Shown one piece after another: positions 45,689-54,200 of a stretch of 64,000 nt of DNA. The stretch spans positions 62,001 through 126,000 of the forward strand of contig NZ_CP073766.1 of assembly GCF_018255755.1 (NCBI RefSeq). The letters run 5' to 3'. The position numbers and the translations under genes are program-made. Source of the DNA: Chitinophaga sp. HK235. Lineage in GTDB: Bacteria; Bacteroidota; Bacteroidia; Chitinophagales; Chitinophagaceae. Numbering within the stretch: position 1 is the stretch's first letter; each line of letters begins with the position of its first letter. The notes below the pieces were generated by a model. It was not told the DNA's origin. It saw only the letters and a program-made list of their open reading frames with translations, and ran no database searches.

Positions 45689-46759
45689 ATGAACAAAAAA
45701 ACGCTGCTAAAAAGAACAGGATTTGTTTTTTTAATCCCCCTGGCATTTCTGCAATGCAAAAGGGAACTGTCGTCGCCATCTGCACAACAATCGAATAAGC
45801 AACAATGGATAAACGATTATTTTAAGGAATTATCCTCTTCCAACTATACCAACATCTATGCGGTAAGCTGGTGGCATGAAAACTTTGACGGTTCTTTTTT
45901 AACTATTAACTCCAGTGAAGCGGCCCTTCAGCAATACCAAACTGAAGTGGGCAATAGCCTTTTTGCAGAACAATGTTCTTTTGTAAACGGTAAATTAACC
46001 TTCCAGGCAGGTAAGATCTATCACGCGGCCTTTCCCAATTTTGGAGGTACTGAAGATCAGGTATTGGACAACAATATTACAAATTTTGAGGTACTGGCGA
46101 AAAGAAAAATAGCCTGGGCTTATTTTTCCAATAATTGGGTACATGGCATTGTATTTCCACAAAGAGAGGTTGATATCATTAAGAACGCTGGAAAAGTTCC
46201 CTTTATACGAATGATGCCCCGGAGCCGGTTCGAAGCCAATAAACCCGATCCTCAATGGCATTTAATTGATATCATTCACGGACAGTTTGATACTTCTTTG
46301 AAAGACTGGGCAAGGGCTGCAAAAAACTGCGGCACCAATCTCCTGGTGGAATTTGGCGCAGAAGTGAACTGCAGCTGCTTCCCGTGGAATGGCAGTTACA
46401 ATGGGGGAGGGATGCTCAATGGATATGGTGACCCTAACTATCCAGATGGTCCGGAGATTTACCGGGATGCATTCCGCCATATCATTGATCTTTTTAAGCA
46501 AGAGCAGGTAACTAATATAACCTGGTTTTTTCATGTAGATGCTTCCGGCTCACCGAATGAATGGTGGAATGAAGCCCGGTATTATTACCCGGGAGATAAT
46601 TATATCGATTGGATAGGTGTGAGTACCTATGGCCCTCAGAAAAAAACCGATAGTTATACCAGACCAAAGGACTTGCTGGATGGTGCCTATAGGATGTTGC
46701 AATCAGTATCAGCCAACAAACCTTACGCCGTTGTAGAACTGGGCGTCACGGAATGGTAA
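45689..46759 (+). CDS. GH26-like glycoside hydrolase lipoprotein, apparently circularly permuted
   Basis: 356 aa with lipoprotein signal (TGFVFLIPLAFLQC). The catalytic part has the GH26 signature EFGAEVN with the acid/base Glu near residue 225, FPWNGSYNG, ITWFFHVDA, WWNEARYYYPGDNYIDWIGVSTYG and, at residue 350, the probable nucleophile Glu in VVELGV. The protein then stops 6 residues later. In GH26 barrels about 60 more residues (last helix, strand 8, helix 8) should follow. Exactly such sequence (QQWINDYFKEL, IYAVSWWHENF, INSSEAALQQYQ) is found at residues 40-90, before the barrel. Substrate, perhaps mannan or another beta-glycan, is not determinable. It is the only intact gene of block C. 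Confidence 0.7.
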   Translation: MNKKTLLKRTGFVFLIPLAFLQCKRELSSPSAQQSNKQQWINDYFKELSSSNYTNIYAVSWWHENFDGSFLTINSSEAALQQYQTEVGNSLFAEQCSFVNGKLTFQAGKIYHAAFPNFGGTEDQVLDNNITNFEVLAKRKIAWAYFSNNWVHGIVFPQREVDIIKNAGKVPFIRMMPRSRFEANKPDPQWHLIDIIHGQFDTSLKDWARAAKNCGTNLLVEFGAEVNCSCFPWNGSYNGGGMLNGYGDPNYPDGPEIYRDAFRHIIDLFKQEQVTNITWFFHVDASGSPNEWWNEARYYYPGDNYIDWIGVSTYGPQKKTDSYTRPKDLLDGAYRMLQSVSANKPYAVVELGVTEW

Positions 46760-46790
46760 ATATTTTACATAACTGCTTTAAGGTCAATGA

Positions 46791-46823
46791 AAATTGGTTC
46801 GATAGCCTTCCACTAGTGGGCAC
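46791..46823 (+). repeat. tRNA-end-like copy 3
   Basis: The 33 bases differ from copy 4 (48634-48666) at two positions and begin with AAATTGGTTCGATA. Copies 3 and 4 also share their upstream flank (TAA/TAATTG...TTTAA..TCAAT). No hairpin follows this copy. It closes block C, 31 bases after the GH26-like stop. Confidence 0.7.
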
Positions 46824-47300
46824 AAGATTGCGGGAATTAGATCGACTTTAAAGAAGGTTGGTCGAATTGCTTATGATAATGCTGATCTTTAATGTGCTGT
46901 GGATGCTTTTATTCAAATTGTAACTCCTAAATCCATAGTAAAGGATGCATTATCGAATATTCATTATCTCTATTGTTGATCTTATAATCCCAGCCGGTGT
47001 TGTTGCTTATAGCTGATATGGTGCCCGGGCCGGTTTACGAATTATCCGGACTTCCGCTGTAATTCCGGAGGTAATGGCCGGTTAAATTCATATGAAAGAC
47101 CTGGGGAGCATTAGGTTCCGGTCATGGGGGCTATTTTAGTAGTTGTCTGATATCCCCCATAAATTAATCCTGTAATATCCAATTTATTGCCCTACCTTTA
47201 ACAAGGTTACATTTGGTTTCTTCTGATTTAGTTTGGGCTTCTTTTTTCTTCCTTAGCCCCTGTTTTTCAGTAGTATATGTGTTGAATTAAAATTATATTT
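46824..47300. other. Gap without a supported gene
   Basis: Six frames show only short pieces. On the minus strand around 46960-47095 a frame with one internal stop reads NLTGHYLRNYSGSPDNS and GTISAISNNTGWDYKIN, which may be a dead gene fragment. TATATTTG at 47294-47301 fits the -7 consensus but overlaps the GTG start of the next gene. Confidence 0.4.
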
Positions 47301-47609
47301 GTGAATATTTTTGTAGGTAATATAAGTGACAGAACAACTGAAGATGAGATATGGTCTTTATTTGACCCATTTGGAGTTGTATATAGTATTAATGTGGCTT
47401 ATGATAAGTACAGTGGCCGTTCTAAAGGCTTTGCATTCGTTGAAATGCCAGACGATTCCAATGCAGTACAGGCAATTAAGGAACTGAATAATTCAGTAGT
47501 TGCTGGCCAGACAATAGTAGTGTATGAGGCTCGTCCAAAACCTGAAAGACCAGAAAATAATCGTTTCTCCAGATCCGGCCCAAGGCCTGGATTTAGACCC
47601 AGATACTAA
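47301..47609 (+). CDS. RRM-domain RNA-binding protein
   Basis: 102 aa, GTG start at 47301, required because the first strand (NIFVGNI, RNP-2) begins at once. The single RRM continues with DEIWSLFDPFGVV and RNP-1 KGFAFVEM, ending in an Arg/Pro-rich tail (PENNRFSRSGPRPGFRPRY). Such small RRM proteins in Bacteroidota and Cyanobacteria bind RNA, often under cold stress. It is the first gene of block D. A hairpin (47660-47704) follows. Confidence 0.85.
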   Translation: MNIFVGNISDRTTEDEIWSLFDPFGVVYSINVAYDKYSGRSKGFAFVEMPDDSNAVQAIKELNNSVVAGQTIVVYEARPKPERPENNRFSRSGPRPGFRPRY

Positions 47610-47659
47610 TAGTTTGATGTTTTAAAACGTCAATTACCTTTATCTGTTAAGAGAGCAGA

Positions 47660-47704
47660 AGAGCAAAGCCGCAAAATACGTTAAGTAGTTTGTAGCTTTG
47701 CTCT
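47660..47704 (+). terminator. Stem-loop after the RRM gene
   Basis: AGAGCAAAGC (47660-47669) pairs with GCTTTGCTCT (47695-47704) around a 25-nt loop. The T-run is poor. The 47705-47820 stretch holds nothing else. Confidence 0.5.
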
Positions 47705-47820
47705 TGCTTTGCTATGTACCGGATATTCGCTTTTTTAAGTGATTCAATATTTTGGTAGCTTTATATGTTTTTCTGTATCCCTATATTAGGGAATAACTCT
47801 GTAGTGAACAATAATTGTCT

Positions 47821-48004
47821 ATGAAATACTTTTTTAGCCCGTGGTTTATTCTGTATCCTGGTAGGTCTTAATGGAAATGCGCAATACATCAGCCAGCTTG
47901 AAAAGCTGATCCCACTTACCCCCAAAGCGGGGGAAATGGAGCAGTATGGAAAACTTACAGTGAATAGCTCCAAAGGAATACCCGATATAACTATAAAAAG
48001 ATGA
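47821..48004 (+). pseudogene. Frameshifted N-terminus of an RHS/YD-repeat protein
   Basis: ATG at 47821 opens a signal peptide, but a six-T run near 47829-47835 must lose one base to join the frame RGLFCILVGLNGNAQ. The frame then reads LIPLTPKAGEMEQYGKL and VNSSKGIPDITI, the N-terminal hallmark of Bacteroidota RHS-like proteins (YG...V....G.PDI.IPLY). It stops directly after PDITI (KR then TGA). The repeat core and toxin end are gone. The stop overlaps the start of the next lipoprotein gene. Confidence 0.6.
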
Positions 48005-48504
48005 TGAAAAAATTATTGATACTATTAACGATTGTTACTTTTATCAATTGCGAACATATTGAATCCCCAATATCCTTTTCAGCATTAGATATTACATACT
48101 CAAGTGGATGGAGTAAAAATTATTCTGTTAAAATAACCAATACAGGGGATGTTGTGATGCAGCGGGGAAGAGGCCGTAAGCTATTTTATAAAGGCCAGCT
48201 GAACCAGCAGGAGCTGAGAAAGCTGGATAGTTTATATAGCACCATTCCATTTGAAAAGTACGATAGCGCTTATATTGATGAGGATGGATTTGACCTTGCA
48301 TCCTATAAAATAATAACATCAGGGAATAAATCTACCGGCGTGTATGTGTATGGGACCCGGAAAGTGCCACCTGCATTGAGAAATCTGATGGAATACATAC
48401 AGGGTATTGAAAGAAACATCAAACTCGCTCCTGCTGATACGGTTGTATCTTTCAGAAGTGAAAAAGATTTCTATCCACCTTCCCCTCCATTGAAGAGTAA
48501 TTGA
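48001..48504 (+). CDS. Hypothetical lipoprotein
   Basis: 167 aa with lipoprotein signal (MKKLLILLTIVTFINC). The mature part is beta-rich (ISFSALDITYSSG, YSVKITNTGDVVMQRG) and has a helical stretch (LNQQELRKLDSLYSTIPF), similar in outline to DUF6438-like proteins, but I cannot assign a family. It overlaps the end of the RHS remnant. Genes immediately after RHS toxins often encode immunity proteins, so an orphan immunity role is possible but unproven. Confidence 0.6.
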   Translation: MMKKLLILLTIVTFINCEHIESPISFSALDITYSSGWSKNYSVKITNTGDVVMQRGRGRKLFYKGQLNQQELRKLDSLYSTIPFEKYDSAYIDEDGFDLASYKIITSGNKSTGVYVYGTRKVPPALRNLMEYIQGIERNIKLAPADTVVSFRSEKDFYPPSPPLKSN

Positions 48505-48633
48505 AAATTTCCCAAACGATAGTTCCCGGACACATTACCATACAATCTTGGTGACTCGGGGTGTTAGTTTGGTAACTGAGTGTCGTCTGATTCTATTCTA
48601 TTTCATTTTGCATAATTGATTTAAAATCAATAA

Positions 48634-48711
48634 AAATTGGTTCGATAACCTTCCACTACTGGGCACTAAAGTGGACAAATCGGGATTTATCTTGGTTTGT
48701 CCACTTTTATT
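48634..48711 (+). repeat. tRNA-end-like copy 4 with terminator
   Basis: The 33 bases 48634-48666 end with CTGGGCAC followed by TAAAG as at the tRNA. A 12-bp stem (48668-48679 with 48696-48707) and T-rich tail follow. This is the last copy seen and the right limit of the tRNA-Leu region in this window. Confidence 0.75.
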
Positions 48712-48717
48712 TTAGAG

Positions 48718-49394
48718 GAGACCCACGTCCAGCGAGTATATTAGCTTAACGGCTTGGTTAGATGAGAAACAAATTTTTGACTTGAACAAAGCAAAATTAG
48801 AGTTGCCAGGGAATGCTTTTTTAGCAGAATCATTATTTAGTCAAGGTTTTGAAATAAGGCCAGTAGCCCGCGAAGGGCTGCACATCATCACGAAAATGTG
48901 ACCGGACGCAAACCTGCGATACTTGTATAAAGGTCCCCGCCGTCAGGGGCATGGCCGGCCACGGCAATATGAAGATAAAATTGACTGTAATAATATTGAT
49001 AACGTAAGGCCAGGAAATTTACAGCAGATGAAAATGTGGTTTACTATAGCAGTATCGTATATGCTATAGCGTTAAAACATTAGGTGCGGATATTATTGAT
49101 CGCAAGATAGGCAGGTACGATATTCTTTTGTCAACAGAGCAGTCATTGGCCCCGACTACGATTGTAAAATATTATAGGTTACGATTCCAGGTGGAATTTT
49201 TAATCTGCGATGCAAAGCAACCTGCCGGATTGGATGATTACCAGGCCAGGGATCAGGTAAAACCAGCCTTTCACTATAATATGGCTTTAAGTGCTGTTAG
49301 TGTTACCAAAACTGTATTCTGGCTCAGGCATCGGGACAAAGATAGACCCGTGAGAAGAAAAAGCGTGAACGACGTTGTGGCGTATATAATATAA
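48718..49394 (+). pseudogene. Decayed DDE transposase (IS4-like)
   Basis: From about 48875 the frame reads GLHIITKM, stop, then PDANLRYLYKGPRRQGHGRP, then after two frameshifts VVYYSSIVYAIALKH, GADIIDRKIGRYDILLS and TTIVKYYRLRFQVEFLICDA. YRLRFQVEFLICDAKQ is the C-terminal DDE signature (YRxRFQIEFLFRDAKQ) of IS4-type transposases common in Bacteroidota. Upstream, 48718-48878 reads coding-like sequence of another origin (LTAWLDEKQIFDLNKAKLEL). No terminal inverted repeats were recognised. Confidence 0.65.
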
Positions 49395-49559
49395 TGAAAA
49401 GCATATAGCCGTTGAAGTGCCCCCCAAGAGTCAAATGCTTTTGGGGATATTTTTGTGGATAAAATAATGGAGTGCCCCTGTGCCGCAGTGGGAATCGTAT
49501 ACAAATCGCAGTGTCATCTTTTTTTGATATACCATTATTAATGGAATTGGCAGACGCTG

Positions 49560-49814
49560 TTATTTTTTTACTATTGAAAATGATATTTCGTTAGATGATT
49601 TTTTATCATCAATGTATAATGTTAGGATATCATCCATTGTCAATACATATTTTACGGTTTTTGTTTTCAGCTTTCCGGTGAAAATCCCGCTGGTGGACTG
49701 CAGCAGGCTGGCAGTGTGAAGTGGAAGCTGCGTTAAGAAAACGTTTTGTTTGCTGTTGAGTACGATAAAAACGTTTGGTGGTTCAATTAAAATTTCTATA
49801 TTCGTATATATCTG
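49560..49814 (-). other. Coding-like stretch without start
   Basis: The minus-strand frame is open for about 84 codons, from a TAA upstream to TAA at 49560-49562, reading VFIVLNSKQNVFLTQLPL, then TGKLKTKTVKYVLTMDDILTL (in part) and SNEISFSIVKK. Composition is protein-like but there is no ATG, GTG or TTG near the beginning. It may be a remnant. The remaining gap 49395-50064 holds no gene I can support and would include the leader of the next operon. Confidence 0.3.
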
Positions 49815-50064
49815 TTAGAGTAGATATATGCCAATTGACATTCTTTGAACCCTTATAAGTAAGTGAATTGTTAGCTCAGTTGTTTTTGCTTGAGTGTGTG
49901 CCAGTGTTGATTTCTTACGGAAGATATGTCGCTTTGGTTTGTTCTATTGAGACCCTTATTTGGAACTTCTGCTCACTTTTTTTTGCGGCCTTTTTTTCTT
50001 ATTGCTGATAAGGTGTTACTTACAGTAGCGATAGCTTTTTTTGGTCATATAAAATTGATAAGTA

Positions 50065-50571
50065 ATGACGAAGTTTGTCCCCGCGTGGTATCTGCTGTAC
50101 ACAAAACCTAAACATGAGCGAAAGGTGGCAGAGCAATTGGATAGAAAAAACATTTCGCTTTACCTGCCGATGATGAAGGTGGCAAGAAAGTGGCATGATC
50201 GCACAAAAATTATCGATATGCCGATGTTTCCTTCCTACATTTTCGTGAAGCTGCACAACCTGGAAGATTATTTTTATGCCCTTCACTGCGATGGCACTGT
50301 CCGTTATGTAACAGACTGCAAAAGCAGCGCCCGTGTGAGAGAAGAGGTAATCGAAAATCTCAGACTGGTAGTTGACAGAGGGATCGATATCGAGGTTTAT
50401 CCGGATAACTTTAACGCCGGCCAGCGCTGTATGATCAACGAAGGTATCTTCGGCGGTATAGAGTGTGAAGTGGTAGAATATAAGAATGAACAGAAAGTGA
50501 TTGTACGGATTGACCTGTTGCACCGATCAGTATTGGCTACACTACCGTGTATGTCATTAGTCCATAGTTAA
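50065..50571 (+). CDS. UpxY-type NusG paralogue (transcription antiterminator)
   Basis: 168 aa. The NGN domain begins WYLLYTKPKHERKVAEQL, followed by ISLYLPMMKVARKWHDRTKI, PMFPSYIFVKL and VRYVTDCKSSARV. A C-terminal KOW-like part reads AGQRCMINEGIFGGIECEVVEYKNEQKVIV. This is the pattern of Bacteroides UpxY proteins, which are encoded first in capsule operons and prevent premature termination of that operon. Here the gene leads an NRPS operon. It should act on RNA polymerase near a leader sequence upstream, which I could not define. Confidence 0.85.
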   Translation: MTKFVPAWYLLYTKPKHERKVAEQLDRKNISLYLPMMKVARKWHDRTKIIDMPMFPSYIFVKLHNLEDYFYALHCDGTVRYVTDCKSSARVREEVIENLRLVVDRGIDIEVYPDNFNAGQRCMINEGIFGGIECEVVEYKNEQKVIVRIDLLHRSVLATLPCMSLVHS

Positions 50572-50717
50572 GTTATTAGCTGGTATAAACACACATCTAG
50601 ATAATTGACCGTCCATGATAATTGGCATTTTCAGTTAACTGCCATTGTTGATATCAAACGATTTATCATCGTTATTGCTCTAACCCATACAGCTATTTGT
50701 GAATCCCTTTTAATTAT

Positions 50718-51137
50718 ATGATTATGGATGCTAAGAGCAGGCAGTTTTTTTTATCCTATATCCTGGAAAATAGAATCACAGACGTGGTGAAAATCAATAA
50801 TGATTGTCTTCATCTTTTGGGAACGGAACTTCCCATAAAGGTGAATGAGACAGGCAGCATTGTGAGTATCAGGAATAGCCAGCTGGATCAACCCCTTTCA
50901 GCGCGGCTTACCTACGAGCTATGGAGCCTGAGTTACCTGAATGCCTGTCTGATGCATGCCAGAGAGGACGGAAGTGGCATTATACTGCAACTCCGGATTA
51001 ATGCCATTGAATTATTGGTAGAAACACTGGCGCAACTCGAAGATGAAATAACCGGGAATGACATTATTGCTATCATAGAAGATGTTGCCAACGGTAGAAT
51101 GTCTATTAAGAATGAGTTGAGCAAAGTCGCTCATTAG
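50718..51137 (+). CDS. Hypothetical protein in the UpxZ position
   Basis: 139 aa (a second ATG lies two codons in). No signal peptide. Predicted mostly helical, including LTYELWSLSYLNACLMHAR, INAIELLVETLAQLEDEI and DIIAIIEDVANGRMSIKNEL. I do not recognise its family. In Bacteroides capsule operons UpxY is followed by UpxZ, a small protein that blocks other UpxY proteins. The place and size agree, but no sequence similarity is claimed. It could also be an NRPS accessory protein. Confidence 0.6.
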   Translation: MIMDAKSRQFFLSYILENRITDVVKINNDCLHLLGTELPIKVNETGSIVSIRNSQLDQPLSARLTYELWSLSYLNACLMHAREDGSGIILQLRINAIELLVETLAQLEDEITGNDIIAIIEDVANGRMSIKNELSKVAH

Positions 51138-51283
51138 AAAATTTCTTTCATATGCCTTCAAACACTGTCAAATCGCTTACAGAACGGTGAGCGATCGAAT
51201 GCTCTCTTCGGCAGTCCACCACTGCTATATATCCCTCGCTTGCTATCTTTTATAACCGTTAAAGTAAATTTCACTATACATAT

Positions 51284-54200
51284 ATGGGACTGGTTTTAGG
51301 AAAAATGATCCAAGACTATTGGCGTAAAAAGCTACTGGACGGGGATTTTGTTAAATCCGATGTAAGATCTGGTTTGTCCAAAAGCGTTCTGATAGAAGAG
51401 AAATATCTCACCTATTTTTATAAGCTGTCTGCCGGAAATGAAATGGCAGCCTTCACTTTATTACTCACCGTTTTTAATATCCTGATCCGGAAATATTTTC
51501 AGCGGGGCGGCCTTGTGTCCTCCCGTGGAAACGGGCTGCACAGCCGTCAGCTTTTGTTTTATACCATTCCCCAACCCGGTGAAGAAACCATAAAGACATT
51601 CCTGCTCAATATCAGAAAGGAAGTGGAAGCGGTGGTGAAACATACCGATGATCAGTTTCCGGCAATCCTGCATTTACCGGAAGGGAACGGTGTCACTTTT
51701 CACCTCGCCTACAATGACAATGCTGACGATATTCCTGCTGATTTTGTGTTGCAGGTGGCCAGACAGGTAAATGGCGGACTGGAATTTTCCGTGCATTATT
51801 CCCGGAATTTTGTAGATGAACAAGTGGCGGAACATTTCGTGGAAAGCATGGCCACCTGGATGAAGGACCTGGAAAAGAACCTCAATCAGCCTGTTGTGGC
51901 CATTTCACTGGTCACAGCGGCAGAGCAGGAAACATTGCTGCATGCATTCAACGCTACGGAACTGAAGTTTGAAAACTACGGGAAAACGTTGCTGCATGAA
52001 TTAGTGGAAGCACAGGCTCGCCGGTCCCCGGACGCTATTGCAATTGTACACGGAGAGAAAGAACTGACATACCGGGAGGTCAACGAACGGGCAAACAGGC
52101 TGGCGAATTTCCTCAGGGCTCAATACCAGACAGACGCCGGAGATCTGGCAGGCGTGAAGGTAAGTCGGAATGAACAACTCATTATAGCCATCCTTGCCGT
52201 CCTAAAAACAGGAGCGGCCTATGTTCCCATAGATATTAATTATCCGGAAGAAAGGGTCACTTATATACAGCAGGACAGCAACTGCAAAGTGATCATTGAT
52301 GACCAGATGCTGAATAATTTAGAAGCAGAACAACAACATTATTCCGGAGATAATCTGTCAACGGGAAAACAGCCACACGAATTAGCTTACATCATCTATA
52401 CTTCCGGCACTACCGGAAAACCCAAAGGGGTGATGGTATCCCATCACAACGCGGTAGCCCTGATATATTGGGCACAGGCGGAGTTTTCAGCGGCAACTTT
52501 AGATACCGTTTATGCTGCCACATCCCATTGTTTTGACTTGTCTGTTTATGAGATCTTTTACAGCCTGTCTATTGGTAAAAAAATACGGATGCTGGATAGC
52601 GCACTGGAAATAGGAGAGTACCTGAAAAATGATACGAAGGTTTTAATCAATACCGTACCGTCCAGTATCCGGACATTGTTGGAAGGGCAATACGATCTGC
52701 GCAACGTGACAGTCTTTAACCTGGCAGGAGAACCGTTTCCGGTGGATCTGGCGCAGAAGCTACTGCCGACGGGAGCGGAGGTTAGGAATTTATACGGTCC
52801 TTCTGAGGATACTACCTATAGCACCTGCTATCGCCTGTCTCCTTCAGTAATCTATGACACTATTCCCATCGGGAAACCAATCGCCAATACACAGGCCTAC
52901 ATTTTGGATGATAACTTACAACTGTTGCCTGTTGGTGTGATGGGGAAATTATATCTTTCCGGCGACGGTATTACCCTCGGCTACTTGAACCGCGAAGCAT
53001 TAACCGCAGAGCGGTTTATTGACAACCCCTTCAGGCCCGGCAATAAAATGTACGATACCGGCGACCTGGCCAAATGGCGACCGGATGGTAATATCCTGTT
53101 CCTCGGAAGAAAAGACCAGCAGGTAAAATTAAGAGGATACCGTATCGAACTGGGGGAGATTGAGCAGGTAATACAATCTTTCTCCGACAACATTTTACAG
53201 GCGGTGGTGGCTGTTAAGAAAAGCAAAGACGGGGAAGTGCTGGCAGGATACTACACCGTAAGTGACGTAATAGAAAAAGAATCGCTGCGCACTTTTCTGG
53301 CTTCACGGCTTCCAGCCTACATGGTGCCGGCTCATCTGGTGAAGATCAATACCATCCCGCTGACCGTCAATGGTAAAATAAACCGGGACGCCCTGCCGTC
53401 GCTGGAAGAACTGATTGCCGCAAAAGGAGCATATACTGCTCCTGTGGATACGCTGGAGAGAGCGTTGGTGAACATATGGGAGCAGGTGCTGGGCGTATCT
53501 CCCGTTGGCACAACCGATCATTTCTTTGAACTGGGCGGACATAGTTTAATGATCGCTCAGGTCATCAACAACATCTACAAAAAACTTCAGCAAAGTATTT
53601 CCTACAAGGTCTTCTATACGAATCCCACCATTAAAGACCTGAAACATGCATTAAAACATCAGCAGTATGTATCCATCCCGGTAGCTGTGCCGGCGGATTC
53701 CTATCCCGTGACGCCATCGCAATTCCGTTTTTGGCTGTTAAGTCAGTTGGATGGCGGCAGTGAAGCCTATCAGATATCCGGCGCAGTGGAACTAAAAGGC
53801 CGGGTGGATCAAAAGCTTTTGATCGCGGCATTTGATCAGGTACTGGATGACTATGAAATTTTAAGAACGGTCTTTAAAAAGGAGGAAGGAAAGGAGGTAC
53901 GGCAATATATCCTGTCAAAGGAAGCATTACACTTCACCGTAGCAACGGCGGATTTCTCGGGCAGTCCATCACCAGTGGATGAAGTGAATGCCTATATTCA
54001 GCAACAGGACAGGCAAACATATGACCTCACCCGGGCGCCTTTACTGAGGGCAGCACTGCTGCAACTGAACAGCGATACCTATGTGTTTTATTTGTCTATG
54101 CACCACCTCATAGGAGATGGCTGGTCGCTGGAAGTACTGACACAGAAAGTATTAGGATACTATGCTGCGCTGCTGAACGGAGAAACCATTGTGCCGTCGC

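Noticed and set aside
32926..48711. CRISPR array or phage att explanation for the spaced repeats
   Set aside because: The repeats are kilobases apart with genes between, so this is not CRISPR. No phage structural genes are present, so an intact prophage is excluded.
49926..50111. Plus-strand hydrophobic frame before the UpxY-type gene
   Set aside because: It overlaps the UpxY-type start and has only chance hydrophobicity from T-rich DNA. No family is recognised.
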